This document shows positions 53,974-63,267 of a stretch of DNA of 64,000 bases, piece after piece. The stretch lies in contig JABUFC010000001.1 of assembly GCA_013314715.1 (NCBI GenBank), positions 36,511 to 100,510 of the forward strand, written 5' to 3'. The translations under genes and the position numbers were made by a program. Position 1 is the stretch's first letter. Every line of letters begins with the position of its first letter. This DNA comes from Bacteroidales bacterium (GTDB lineage: Bacteria; Bacteroidota; Bacteroidia; Bacteroidales; GWA2-32-17). The notes beneath the pieces are model-generated. The model saw nothing but the letters and a program-made list of their open reading frames with translations, did no database searches and was not told where the DNA came from.

Positions 53974-55104
53974 ATGAAATTTGAATTGTTGAAAAAAGAT
54001 ACAAAAACAAATGCAAGAGCAGGAATTTTAGAAACTTCGCATGGCATAATAGAAACACCTATTTTTATGCCGGTAGGTACGGTAGGTAGTGTAAAAGGAG
54101 TTTTGCATCAAACATTAGAACAAGATATACAAGCAAAAATTATTTTAGCCAATACTTATCATGTTTTTTTACGACCTGGCACAGAGATTCTAAAGCAGGC
54201 CGGAGGTATTCATAAATTTATGTCGTGGAATAAGCCAGTTTTAACTGATAGCGGAGGTTATCAGGTTTTTTCGTTAGCCGAACGACGTAAAATAAAACCT
54301 GAAGGTGTCTATTTTCAATCGCATATCGATGGGTCGAAACATTTGTTTACTCCCGAGAATGTAGTAGATACTCAACGTATTATAGGTAGCGATATAATGA
54401 TGGCATTAGACGAATGCACACCTTATCCGTGTACCTATGAATATGCAAAAAAAAGTATGGAGATTACGCATCAATGGCTAAAAAGAGGATGGAAGCATTT
54501 TACCGATACAGAACCCTTATATGGTAATGAGCAAGCTTATTTCCCAATTATTCAAGGAAGTGTTTTTAGCGATTTGCGAAAACAAAGTACCGAAGAAGTA
54601 TTGCAATACGATAGTTTGGGTGTGGCTATTGGAGGTTTATCGGTAGGCGAACCCACCGAAATGATGTACGAAATGATAGAACACATTATACCAATAATTC
54701 CCGAAACAAAACCACGCTACTTAATGGGAGTCGGCACCCCTGCCAATATAATTGAGGGAATTTCGAGAGGAATAGATATGTTCGATTGTGTAATGCCCAC
54801 CCGCAATGGACGCAATGGAATGTTATTTACTTCGGAGGGAATCATTAATATTAAAAATAAAAAATGGGAAAAAGATTTTTCGCCCATTGATACCCATTCA
54901 GAACTGAATATAGATATTCGATATTCAAAAGCTTATCTACGACATTTGTTTGTTAGCGACGAAATGTTAGGACCCATTATTGCAAGTATTCACAATTTAA
55001 ATTTTTACCTTTGGCTCGTAAAACAAGCTCGAAAAAATATTATGGAGCAAACTTTTTATAGTTGGAAAACACAAATTTTACCTAAAATTAGCAGACGTTT
55101 ATAA
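53974..55104 (+). CDS. tgt: tRNA-guanine transglycosylase
   Basis: This 376-residue TIM-barrel enzyme exchanges guanine-34 for preQ1 in tRNAs with GUN anticodons, in queuosine synthesis. Conserved blocks are GTVGSVKGV, LANTYHVFLRPG, LTDSGGYQVFSL, MALDECTPYP, QGSVFSDLR, GGLSVGEP, and FDCVMPTRNGRNG, with the catalytic Asp region intact. The C-terminal segment that normally carries the zinc ligands (CxCxxC before YSRAYLHHL) reads SELNIDIRYSKAYLRHL (about 309-325), so all three cysteines are missing. I believe related Bacteroidota enzymes share this, but could not check it. It is in a tight gene run with an LptF/G permease 4 bases downstream. Confidence 0.94.
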   Translation: MKFELLKKDTKTNARAGILETSHGIIETPIFMPVGTVGSVKGVLHQTLEQDIQAKIILANTYHVFLRPGTEILKQAGGIHKFMSWNKPVLTDSGGYQVFSLAERRKIKPEGVYFQSHIDGSKHLFTPENVVDTQRIIGSDIMMALDECTPYPCTYEYAKKSMEITHQWLKRGWKHFTDTEPLYGNEQAYFPIIQGSVFSDLRKQSTEEVLQYDSLGVAIGGLSVGEPTEMMYEMIEHIIPIIPETKPRYLMGVGTPANIIEGISRGIDMFDCVMPTRNGRNGMLFTSEGIINIKNKKWEKDFSPIDTHSELNIDIRYSKAYLRHLFVSDEMLGPIIASIHNLNFYLWLVKQARKNIMEQTFYSWKTQILPKISRRL

Positions 55105-55108
55105 CAAT

Positions 55109-56197
55109 ATGATAAAATTAACAACACGGCTCGACCGCTATATAATTAGAAAGTTTTTAGGAACGTTTATTTATGCCATTATTATTATTATTTCTATTTC
55201 AATAGTATTCGATTTCTCCGAACATTTAGACGATTTTCTCGATAAACATGCCCCTTTTAAGGCTATTATGTTCGATTATTATTTAAATTTTATTCCATAT
55301 TTTGTAAATTTATTTACACCTTTGTTTGTTTTTATTGCAGTTATTTTCTTTACTTCAAAACTTGCACAACAATCTGAAATTATTGCTATGCTTAGCAGTG
55401 GGATAAGTTTTAGAAGATTGATGTACCCTTATTTTTTATCTGCATTAATTATAGCACTTTTTACTCTAATTTCAGCTAATTTATGGATTCCATATGCCAC
55501 TAAAAACAAATTAGATTTCGAAGAACGATACATTCGTAATCCTTATCATAACAATGAAATTAATATTCATCGTCAAATAGAACCGGGTGTTTTTATTTAT
55601 TTAGAGAATTATGCTGTTGAAAATGATATTGCATATCGCTTTTCAATGGAACGTTTTGAAAATAAAAGTTTAGTTTCAAAAATATTTACCGATTATGCTC
55701 AATGGGATACAATAAAGCATAAATGGAGATTGTTTAATTGTTACGAACGTAAATATTTAGCCAACAAAGAAATGGTATACCATCATGCCACCATTGATAC
55801 ATCCATTAATTTAAAACCAGAGGAATTTAAACGTCGTGTTGAGTCTGTTGAAGCCATGAATTATTTTCGACTTAAAGAATTTATTGCACAAAAACGTTTA
55901 GAAGGCGATGAACGTATTGTAGAATATGAGGTAGCTCAATTAAAGCGTTTTATTAACCCATTGAGTATTTTTGTTTTAACATTGATTGCTGTTTCCGTGT
56001 CTTCTAGAAAAGTAAGAGGAGGTATTGGTATGCACCTTGGATTAGGTTTAGCACTTAGTTTTACATATATTTTATTTATGCAGGTTTCTACCTATATGGC
56101 TATAGGCGGCTCATTTCCTGCATGGTTAGGTGTTAGCTTACCTACTATTATATTCACATTTGTGGCAATTTTTTTATATTCAAAAGTTCGTAAATAA
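55109..56197 (+). CDS. LptF/LptG family permease (YjgP/YjgQ)
   Basis: This 362-residue membrane protein should be a permease subunit of the Lpt system that extracts LPS from the inner membrane. It begins LDRYIIRKFLGTF, a typical amphipathic start, followed by three N-terminal TM helices (about 15-38, 58-85, 100-122), a periplasmic beta-jellyroll domain (about 130-265) and three C-terminal TM helices (about 275-358). Other Lpt genes are not in the window. Whether it corresponds to LptF or LptG cannot be decided from sequence alone. It is last in the xseA to lptG gene run. Confidence 0.9.
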   Translation: MIKLTTRLDRYIIRKFLGTFIYAIIIIISISIVFDFSEHLDDFLDKHAPFKAIMFDYYLNFIPYFVNLFTPLFVFIAVIFFTSKLAQQSEIIAMLSSGISFRRLMYPYFLSALIIALFTLISANLWIPYATKNKLDFEERYIRNPYHNNEINIHRQIEPGVFIYLENYAVENDIAYRFSMERFENKSLVSKIFTDYAQWDTIKHKWRLFNCYERKYLANKEMVYHHATIDTSINLKPEEFKRRVESVEAMNYFRLKEFIAQKRLEGDERIVEYEVAQLKRFINPLSIFVLTLIAVSVSSRKVRGGIGMHLGLGLALSFTYILFMQVSTYMAIGGSFPAWLGVSLPTIIFTFVAIFLYSKVRK

Positions 56198-56274
56198 TGA
56201 ATGTTTGTGAAATAACCTTTCTTGTAAAGCTTAAATTAAGTATAGCTATAAATAATATTAATATTAAAATTGAA

Positions 56275-56282
56275 TATCTTTG
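56275..56282 (+). promoter_or_regulatory. -7 box upstream of pheT
   Basis: TATCTTTG is an exact TAnnTTTG. It ends 90 bases before the pheT ATG and 8 bases before a 20-codon open frame. Confidence 0.6.
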
Positions 56283-56290
56283 CAAAAAAA

Positions 56291-56353
56291 ATGGCTGTTG
56301 TTGAACTTAGTTATGAAAATATTTTTACTAATACTATTTTTTCCCTTTTTTAA
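56291..56353 (+). other. Possible Phe leader peptide upstream of pheT
   Basis: A 20-codon open frame starts with ATG 8 bases after the -7 box and ends 19 bases before pheT. Its product MAVVELSYENIFTNTIFSLF has three phenylalanines in its last nine residues. Phe-rich leader peptides control pheST in enterobacteria, but no attenuator hairpin was found here and the open frame could be chance. Confidence 0.25.
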
Positions 56354-56372
56354 GAATTAAATAAAAATACAT

Positions 56373-58817
56373 ATGAAAATTTCATACAATTGGCTTAAAA
56401 ATTATATTCATTGTGATTTATCACCTCAGCAAATATCAGACATTTTAACTTCTATTGGACTTGAAGTAGAAGCAATTGAAAAATATGAAAATATCCGTGG
56501 TGCACTTCAAGGAATTGTAGTTGGTCATGTACTCGAATGCGAGAAACATCCAAATGCCGATAAGTTGTCAGTAACAAAAGTTGATGTTGGTAATGGAGTC
56601 CATTTAAACATTGTTTGTGGGGCTCCAAATGTGGCAAAAGGTCAAAAGGTGCCTGTCGCTTTGGTTGGAACTACATTATATAAGGGGAACGAATCATTTA
56701 CCATAAAAGAAGCTATGCTTCGTGGTGTAAAATCTGAGGGTATGATATGCGCCGAAGACGAAATTGGATTAGGCGATTCGCATGCTGGAATTCTGGTATT
56801 ACCAGACGAATTAACACCGGGAACACCCTTAAATACTATTTTTAACGTATATACCGATGTAATATTTGAAATAGGTTTAACCCCAAATAGAATTGATGCT
56901 GCTTCGCACTATGGAGTAGCACGCGATTTAGCGGCATACTTACAACACCATTCGCCTGTAGTACTCGAAAAACCAGATGTTTCTGATTTTAAGGTAGATA
57001 GTAACGATCTGCCTATCGAAGTGATAATCGAAAACATAGAAGCTTGTCCTCGATATAGTGGAGTTGTAATAAATAATATTGAAGTTAAACCATCGCCCGA
57101 ATGGTTGCAAAATGCGTTAAAAGCTATTGGACTTAGACCTATTAATAATATTGTAGATATTACCAATTATGTTCTCCACGAATTAGGTCATCCTTTGCAT
57201 GCATTCGATTATGAAAAAATAAAAGGTCATAAAGTAATGGTTAAGACCTATGCGGAAGGCACTCCTTTTATTACATTAGATGGCGTAGAACGTAAGTTGT
57301 CGGCAGATGATTTAATGATTTGTAATGTTGAAGAGCCTATGTGTATTGCGGGTGTATTTGGTGGACTGTATAGCGGAGTTAGCAATAATACAACGTCAGT
57401 ATTTATTGAAAGTGCATATTTTAATCCTGTTTATGTTCGTAAAACAGCTCGTCGTCATGGTTTATCTACCGATAGTTCGTTTAGGTTTGAACGAGGGGCC
57501 GATCCTAATATAACTGTTTATGCCTTAAAACGTGCAGTTCAACTTATAAAGCAAGTTGCCGGTGGCTATGTTGCTTCCGAAATTCAAGATGTTTACCCAA
57601 AAAAAATTGCCGATGCTACAATTGAGCTAGAATATGCTTTTGTAGATGATATTATTGGAAAACAATTGCCCAAAGAAACGATTAAAGAAATTATTCGTTC
57701 GCTTGAAATAAAAATTGTTGCTGAAAAAGAAAAAAGCCTTTTACTAGATATTCCTACATATCGTGTAGATGTTACTCGTCCAATAGATGTTGTAGAAGAT
57801 ATTCTTAGAATTTATGGTTTTAACGAAGTAGAAATTTCTGATAAATTAAATTCTAACTTAAATTATTCTAATCCAATTTGGAGCGAAAAGTGGTATAATG
57901 CCATTGCTGATTTACTTGTTCATAATGGTTTTTATGAAATAATGACTAATTCGCTTACAAAGATATCCTACTACAAGAATAATCCAACTTATAAGCTCGA
58001 ACAATGCGTACAATTATTGAACCCATTAAGTCAGGATTTGGGAGTTATGCGTCAAACCCTTTTGTATTCAGGGTTAGAATCGGTATCTTACAATTTAAAT
58101 AGACAAATGACCGATATTCGTATGTTTGAATTCGGTAAATGTTATTTTTTGCCCGAAAAATCAAAAGATACCGAAGTTTCTAATTATATTGAAGAACTAA
58201 AAATGGCTTTATTTATAACGGGTTTTAAAGAACCACAAGCATGGAATGTTAAACAAGAAGAAACAACATTCTTTTATCTAAAACGTTGGATAGAAAGCAT
58301 TCTAAAACGAATGAATATAACAGTTACACATCAAAATACAATACAGTCTGAAATATATACATATGGTCTAAATTATTTTAATAACAATAATTTATTAGTA
58401 AGTTTTGGAAAATTGCATATCTCTGTTTTAAATACTTTTGATATTAAGCAAGATGTGTATTATGCAGAATTTAACTGGGAAACATTACTGACTTTAGCCC
58501 ATCAAAAAAACATTGTTTTCAGTGATTTGCCAAAATTTCCGGCAGTTCGAAGAGATTTAGCCATGTTGCTTGATAAGTCTGTGTCATATGAAAAATTACG
58601 TAATATAGCCTTTCAATCTTGCGGTAACTTATTGAAAGAAGTAAATTTATTCGATGTTTACGAAGGTAAGAATATTGAACAAGGCAAAAAATCGTATGCA
58701 TTAAGCTTTATATTGCAATCGTCCGAAAAAACATTATCTGACGAAGAAATTCATGCTACTATGAATAAATTAATGAAAGCTTACGAAAAAGAAGTAGGAG
58801 CTATTATTCGAATGTAG
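56373..58817 (+). CDS. pheT: Phenylalanyl-tRNA synthetase beta subunit
   Basis: This 814-residue beta subunit works with PheS to charge tRNA-Phe. Domains in order: B1 (residues 1-38 and 150-200), the EMAP/tRNA-binding insert (about 40-150, HPNADKLSVTKVDVG), the B3/B4 editing domain (about 205-390, with FDYEKIKG and GVFGG), B5 (about 400-475), the catalytic-like core (about 480-690), and a C-terminal ferredoxin-like anticodon-binding domain (about 720-812, FPAVRRDLAMLLD). pheS is not adjacent, which is usual in Bacteroidota. Its last 14 bases overlap the convergent gene at 58804. Confidence 0.96.
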   Translation: MKISYNWLKNYIHCDLSPQQISDILTSIGLEVEAIEKYENIRGALQGIVVGHVLECEKHPNADKLSVTKVDVGNGVHLNIVCGAPNVAKGQKVPVALVGTTLYKGNESFTIKEAMLRGVKSEGMICAEDEIGLGDSHAGILVLPDELTPGTPLNTIFNVYTDVIFEIGLTPNRIDAASHYGVARDLAAYLQHHSPVVLEKPDVSDFKVDSNDLPIEVIIENIEACPRYSGVVINNIEVKPSPEWLQNALKAIGLRPINNIVDITNYVLHELGHPLHAFDYEKIKGHKVMVKTYAEGTPFITLDGVERKLSADDLMICNVEEPMCIAGVFGGLYSGVSNNTTSVFIESAYFNPVYVRKTARRHGLSTDSSFRFERGADPNITVYALKRAVQLIKQVAGGYVASEIQDVYPKKIADATIELEYAFVDDIIGKQLPKETIKEIIRSLEIKIVAEKEKSLLLDIPTYRVDVTRPIDVVEDILRIYGFNEVEISDKLNSNLNYSNPIWSEKWYNAIADLLVHNGFYEIMTNSLTKISYYKNNPTYKLEQCVQLLNPLSQDLGVMRQTLLYSGLESVSYNLNRQMTDIRMFEFGKCYFLPEKSKDTEVSNYIEELKMALFITGFKEPQAWNVKQEETTFFYLKRWIESILKRMNITVTHQNTIQSEIYTYGLNYFNNNNLLVSFGKLHISVLNTFDIKQDVYYAEFNWETLLTLAHQKNIVFSDLPKFPAVRRDLAMLLDKSVSYEKLRNIAFQSCGNLLKEVNLFDVYEGKNIEQGKKSYALSFILQSSEKTLSDEEIHATMNKLMKAYEKEVGAIIRM

Positions 58818-59925
58818 TAGCCTTTAAAATGGTTCTACGCTCGCTTATGTTTATAAGTAAGCTATACGAAAAATCAAAATAACCTCTATCGGGGTCATAA
58901 TAACTTTCAAATCGTAAGTAGAGGGGGGCTGTTTTTATGATTTGTTGCTTATACTGAAATTTAAATAATACTAGTTGCTTAAAAGCCTCGTTATAGGCCA
59001 CATATTTTTTTGATAGCGATTGAAATAATGGTTCCCCAACTGGTGAATAATAATATTCGCCATGCCAATAACCCAATGCTATGTCAATAATTTTGTTTTT
59101 ATATGTTATCCAATTTAAAATTCCAAAGCCATCTTTGTATTGTAGTAGTAAATGATCTGATGCATCATTAAATTGAACATAGTGACTTTCTACGCCAAGT
59201 TCTTTCTCTAATTGAGAAGAATAAACATAATTTAAACCAATCGACCAATTGAAAAAGGTTTGCATAGGTAGTCCAAGTTGATCTACCTGTCCACCTTTAT
59301 GTTTGGCTAAAAAATTGGTCGATGTTTTGAGCTTCGATTTATTTAATCGGATTAAGTTTATTTTTGATGTATTACCTAATAAAAATTCTTCTTTAAAACG
59401 ATCGTTTGGAAGAATAAATTTTTGCCAATTTATCCATAAATCAATGTGAGACTGATTTGAATTATAAAGAAATTGGATTCCTTTTTCGGGCTCATTAAGA
59501 TATCGAAAATCGTTAGATAAAATGGGTTCAATAAGATGATGTTGTTCATAACCTATAATATTACCCATTAACAATGTTAATTTCTTATTAAATTGATATT
59601 GCAAACGATACCAAATTTGATTAAAATAATTATTGTTTTGTCCATTAAATAGACGCAAATACCAACCTAATGACAAATTGATCTGTGAGTGAAAAGAATA
59701 GTGCAAGCGAGGGTTAAAATTAGCACCAATAAATGTAATACCATCGTATAGGTTATTAAAATATTCGTTGTTTCTAAGAAACAAATTACTATTTAAATCA
59801 ATTGATAATTGTTGTTTAGGGGTATGTTCAAAAAAAATAAATTCACTACTATCTACTCCAAAATTAGATTGGGCAAAACTATAAAATGTAAAACATATAG
59901 TGATTAATATTAAAAATAATCGCAT
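58804..59925 (-). CDS. Predicted outer-membrane protein of unknown function
   Basis: I do not recognise a family for this 373-residue protein. It has a signal peptide (cleaved after SFAQ, about residue 19). The rest consists of alternating short amphipathic strands rich in Tyr, Phe and Asn with turns such as NPRLHYSFHSQINLSLGWYLRLF, typical of a 14-18 strand beta-barrel in the outer membrane. It ends with an aromatic-bearing strand. It is monocistronic, overlaps the end of pheT by 14 bases, and has a -7 box 14 bases upstream. Confidence 0.65.
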   Translation of the reverse strand: MRLFLILITICFTFYSFAQSNFGVDSSEFIFFEHTPKQQLSIDLNSNLFLRNNEYFNNLYDGITFIGANFNPRLHYSFHSQINLSLGWYLRLFNGQNNNYFNQIWYRLQYQFNKKLTLLMGNIIGYEQHHLIEPILSNDFRYLNEPEKGIQFLYNSNQSHIDLWINWQKFILPNDRFKEEFLLGNTSKINLIRLNKSKLKTSTNFLAKHKGGQVDQLGLPMQTFFNWSIGLNYVYSSQLEKELGVESHYVQFNDASDHLLLQYKDGFGILNWITYKNKIIDIALGYWHGEYYYSPVGEPLFQSLSKKYVAYNEAFKQLVLFKFQYKQQIIKTAPLYLRFESYYDPDRGYFDFSYSLLINISERRTILKATTFE

Positions 59926-59938
59926 AGTTATTTTTTAG

Positions 59939-59946
59939 CAAAAATA
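59939..59946 (-). promoter_or_regulatory. -7 box of the predicted outer-membrane protein
   Basis: The minus strand reads TATTTTTG, an exact TAnnTTTG, ending 14 bases before the ATG at 59925. No -33 TTG is seen at normal spacing. Confidence 0.5.
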
Positions 59947-60060
59947 GACTTTATCTTATAAAAATGCTAAAAAAATTAAAATTAAAGCAACATTTTACAA
60001 TTTTTTTCGTCTAAATAAAAAATTGTTAATAAATTCGCATAAATTTTCAACATATAAACT

Positions 60061-60840
60061 ATGGAAATTCCAAGTAAGTCTATTTTAATTCCTGTAGATT
60101 TTACAGATAAAGCTGAATTTGCTTTTCAACATGCTTTAATATTATCAAAGTATATAAAACGCGAAATTGTATTATTGCATATAATAAAAAAAGATCGTGA
60201 ACGTACAGAGGCTACTGTTCGAATTGAAGATTGGGCAAAAACAATGGAAGCTAAATACGGACAAAAAACAATTCCTATTGTACGTAAAGGCGATATTTTT
60301 AAAGGAATTAAAACTACAGCCATTGAAATAAATGCTTTGATTATCATAATGGGGTTGCATAACCCCAAAAGAGCTTTAAAAACAATTATTGGCTCTAATA
60401 TCCCATTTTATTTGGTTCAAGCCCCTCCCATTAATGATAAAATAAAAGATATAGTAGTTCCTTTTGATTACAATGAAAAAGCTAGAGTTCAATTAAACTG
60501 GGTAATATTACTATCCAAATATTTTGAATGCAATATCAATATTATTAAGCCTTATATCGAAAGCAATGCTCGTAACGAAAAAATGAAAAAGAATATGTAC
60601 TTTATTAAAAAAGTACTGGATGACAAAGAAGTTATTTATGGGGTTCGAACAGCTAAACGTGGAGATAAATTTAATGATGCCATTTACGATTTTGCAAAAG
60701 AAATTTCGGCCGATTTAATTTTCATTATGTCATACGATTTCAAGAAGTTTATTCTAAAAGCTACAAAGTTTGGATTAAAGATACCTGTAATGTGTATTAA
60801 TCCTGCAACTAATACTATGTTGTTGCCAGGAAAATATTAA
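60061..60840 (+). CDS. Universal stress protein with two Usp domains
   Basis: This 259-residue cytoplasmic protein has two tandem Usp folds. The first (about 5-130) begins SILIPVDFTDKAEFAFQHAL. The second (about 140-255) begins DIVVPFDYNEKARVQLNW. The classic ATP-binding G-x2-G-x9-GS motif is not intact in either half; the first keeps only a KTIIGSN-like remnant near residue 110. It may therefore act without ATP. Its role in stress is inferred from the family. A weak -7 element, TAAATTCG at 60030-60037, lies upstream. Confidence 0.85.
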   Translation: MEIPSKSILIPVDFTDKAEFAFQHALILSKYIKREIVLLHIIKKDRERTEATVRIEDWAKTMEAKYGQKTIPIVRKGDIFKGIKTTAIEINALIIIMGLHNPKRALKTIIGSNIPFYLVQAPPINDKIKDIVVPFDYNEKARVQLNWVILLSKYFECNINIIKPYIESNARNEKMKKNMYFIKKVLDDKEVIYGVRTAKRGDKFNDAIYDFAKEISADLIFIMSYDFKKFILKATKFGLKIPVMCINPATNTMLLPGKY

Positions 60841-60851
60841 TTGGTTTTTCT

Positions 60852-61457
60852 TTATAAGTAATTTCTTGCTTCGTATCCGGTATTAAATATCAAATCTAAA
60901 ATACTAAGTTCAGCAGAAAATGGATAGCGATCGTTGAATGCTTGAAAATATGTCTTGGCTTGGTAGTTGTTTATGTAAGGAAATTTTTTCTTTGAAAACA
61001 AATTTCTATAATCGTTTGCGTTTTCGTATGAATGAATATAGTATTCTGTAAACTTTATTTTTTTTTCAATTTTTAATTTTTTTAAACAAGTTTGCATGAT
61101 GGCATCGTTTAACTGCCATAAGTACTCGTATTTTTGCGAAAGTGGCGAAATGAGATCATCAAAGAAGTATAAGAAAAAAGGAGTTTTGCCATAGGCAGAC
61201 CTTATAGCTTGAATGTGTTTAGAAACCCATGGGGTAGAGTAGTCGATCCGAATATTTATTAATTTTTTATCGGTAGAATGGACAATAGGAATAGATAGAA
61301 TTTGTATTCCATTAGCAGTTAATATATGACAGCGATTGCGAATCGTTTGTCGTTGGTAATTTTCTTGTAATTCAATGAGCACTTCTGAGGCTTCTTTGAT
61401 ACATGAAAAATAAGAAGTTGGGGCGTAGTAACCACTAATTAAAACACACGGTTTCAT
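60852..61457 (-). CDS. WbqC-family protein
   Basis: This 201-residue protein matches the WbqC-like pattern: a central ENYQRQTIRNRCHI block, GIQILSIPIV, the strand INIRIDYSTPWVSKHIQAIRSAYGKTPFF, and YLWQLNDAIMQ. WbqC proteins occur in O-antigen and glycan clusters, and their chemistry is not established. It overlaps the methyltransferase by 4 bases (ATGA) and is last in the lepB cluster, a gene order I recognise from Bacteroidales chromosomes. Confidence 0.85.
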   Translation of the reverse strand: MKPCVLISGYYAPTSYFSCIKEASEVLIELQENYQRQTIRNRCHILTANGIQILSIPIVHSTDKKLINIRIDYSTPWVSKHIQAIRSAYGKTPFFLYFFDDLISPLSQKYEYLWQLNDAIMQTCLKKLKIEKKIKFTEYYIHSYENANDYRNLFSKKKFPYINNYQAKTYFQAFNDRYPFSAELSILDLIFNTGYEARNYL

Positions 61458-62218
61458 GGTTTGTATGCAATATAAATAGCTTCGTTGGGGTCTAAACGGT
61501 AATAATTAATTTCTTGATCCGAAAATTTTTTAACAAACCAATTTTCATCTACACTAAAGCCAACACTTCGAAGTCTTTGGGCATAGTCTAACCCATAAAC
61601 TCTAACGTGATCGTACTGACCAAATATTTTTTCGCGTGTTGCCCTATCGGTTATGGTTTCGTCTTCGAATGTATTATTTCTATTACGATCGATGGGAACT
61701 TGTAAAATAGCAATGCCACCTGATTTTAATACTCTGTAAATTTCTTTCATTGCTTTTATATCGTCGTCAATATGTTCTAAAACATGGTTACACATGAGCA
61801 CATCAAAGCTATTATCGTTGAACGGCATATGGCGTATATCCATTTTAACGTCTGCAATCGGCGACTCTAAGTCGGCAGTGGTATAATTAAGATTTTTTAA
61901 TTTTTTAAAACGATTTATAAAGGGTTGTTCGGGTGCAATATGCAACATACTAAGATTTTTTGTAAATAGTTGAGTATTTTGTTGCAAATATAACCACAAT
62001 AAGCGATGACGTTCTAAACTTAAACAGTAAGGACAAAGCCGGTTATCAGCTCCTTTGTTACCATAGGGCAAAAATTTTCTGAATCTTTTTCCGCAAATTG
62101 TACATTGATGACGATTACCAATATAAAAAGGACGTACAATGATACTAAATAATTTACTGAGTTTAATAAGATAAGGGCGTGGTATGTGTTTAACAACAAA
62201 TTTTATTAATTTCTTCAT
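61454..62218 (-). CDS. Class I SAM-dependent methyltransferase with zinc-knuckle N-terminus
   Basis: This 254-residue enzyme has an N-terminal CTIC...CPYC pair (about residues 38-64) that should bind zinc. It is followed by a Rossmann methyltransferase domain: SMLHIAPE (motif I, unusual because the GxGxG is lost), DVKMDIRHMPFNDNSFDVLMCNHVLEHI (motifs II-IV) and VLKSGGIAILQVPI (post-motif). This matches Methyltransf_11. The substrate is unknown. It is 2 bases after the second signal-peptidase gene and overlaps the WbqC gene. Confidence 0.85.
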   Translation of the reverse strand: MKKLIKFVVKHIPRPYLIKLSKLFSIIVRPFYIGNRHQCTICGKRFRKFLPYGNKGADNRLCPYCLSLERHRLLWLYLQQNTQLFTKNLSMLHIAPEQPFINRFKKLKNLNYTTADLESPIADVKMDIRHMPFNDNSFDVLMCNHVLEHIDDDIKAMKEIYRVLKSGGIAILQVPIDRNRNNTFEDETITDRATREKIFGQYDHVRVYGLDYAQRLRSVGFSVDENWFVKKFSDQEINYYRLDPNEAIYIAYKP

Positions 62219-62220
62219 GT

Positions 62221-63267
62221 TTATTCAATTTTTTTTAAACTTCTATTTGATTCGCTATCTAAATTAAAAAGAATAATAGTTGCTTTGCCTATGATATGAG
62301 TTTCGGGTAGAAAACCCCAATAACGACTGTCTTTAGGAAGGTCGCGATTATCGTCTAAAACAAAATAATAGTTATATTTAAACTGATATTGTTTAGTAAT
62401 TATTCCATTTATAATAAAGTTGGTGTCATTTTCAATACTAAAACTGTTTTGTTCGTACTTTTCAATAATGTCCTTGTAAAAATATATATTTTTAGCATCT
62501 AATTTTACAATTTTCCCCTTTTGGGGAATAATAAGAGTTCCAAAATAATCTAAGCTCCATGAGAAATTTGGGCTATAGGGGAATATTTTTGTAAATTTAG
62601 GCATGTTTAATATTTTTAATAACTGAACTTTTTTAACATTGCTATCTTTAGCGATAGAATCGGCAGTTACATTAGAAATGTAAACATCATATATATTTGG
62701 TTTAGCAATATAATAATATTCTTTAATTCTATACCTATTGAAAAATGTTGAGTCTAAAGGTTCGTTAGAGCTTATTCGATAACGATATTTGAAAGTTGGT
62801 TTATCAGGAAATAAACTATTATTAACAAAAATTTTTTTGTCGTGTATATTAATAGTATCGCCAGGCAAACCAATACATCGTTTTAGTAAAACCGTTTTTT
62901 TGTCAATGGGTGGGTCATTTTCTATTGGATAATTGAATGCAATAATATCATTACGTTGAATGTTTTTAATATTAATACGAAGATAAGGTAATTCAATCCA
63001 ATTTAAATATGAAGGGGTTGTAGTAAAAGGAAATTGATTGCCAAAAAATGGAAGGCTTATAAGCGTAATAGGCATTCGTGGCCCTGGACAGAGTTTGTTA
63101 ATAATAACAACATCGCCTTTAAAAAGTGTATTTTCCATTTTTTGATCGCGAACAATAGTAAGTTCTATTAAAAAAGTTTTAGTAAGCCATACTATTAAAA
63201 CCGCAATCAAAAAGGCTTTTACCCAGCTATTTGATAAAATTTTTTTAAACTTGTTTTTTTTTACCAT
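62221..63267 (-). CDS. S26 signal peptidase-like protein lacking the catalytic serine
   Basis: This 348-residue inner-membrane protein has a TM anchor (about 17-36) and a signal peptidase I fold. The Box B region that normally reads S-M-x-P-T-L is here Lys43-Met44-Glu-Asn-Thr-Leu ([10 protein letters not shown]), so the nucleophilic serine is absent. The general-base lysine is kept (Lys128 in [11 protein letters not shown]), as is the Box [15 protein letters not shown]. An insert of about 150 residues splits the domain. It overlaps the upstream lepB by 7 bases. It is probably inactive, or uses different chemistry. It may be a binding partner of the active copy. The lepB/S26/WbqC gene order is found in other Bacteroidales. 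Confidence 0.85.
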   Translation of the reverse strand: MVKKNKFKKILSNSWVKAFLIAVLIVWLTKTFLIELTIVRDQKMENTLFKGDVVIINKLCPGPRMPITLISLPFFGNQFPFTTTPSYLNWIELPYLRINIKNIQRNDIIAFNYPIENDPPIDKKTVLLKRCIGLPGDTINIHDKKIFVNNSLFPDKPTFKYRYRISSNEPLDSTFFNRYRIKEYYYIAKPNIYDVYISNVTADSIAKDSNVKKVQLLKILNMPKFTKIFPYSPNFSWSLDYFGTLIIPQKGKIVKLDAKNIYFYKDIIEKYEQNSFSIENDTNFIINGIITKQYQFKYNYYFVLDDNRDLPKDSRYWGFLPETHIIGKATIILFNLDSESNRSLKKIE

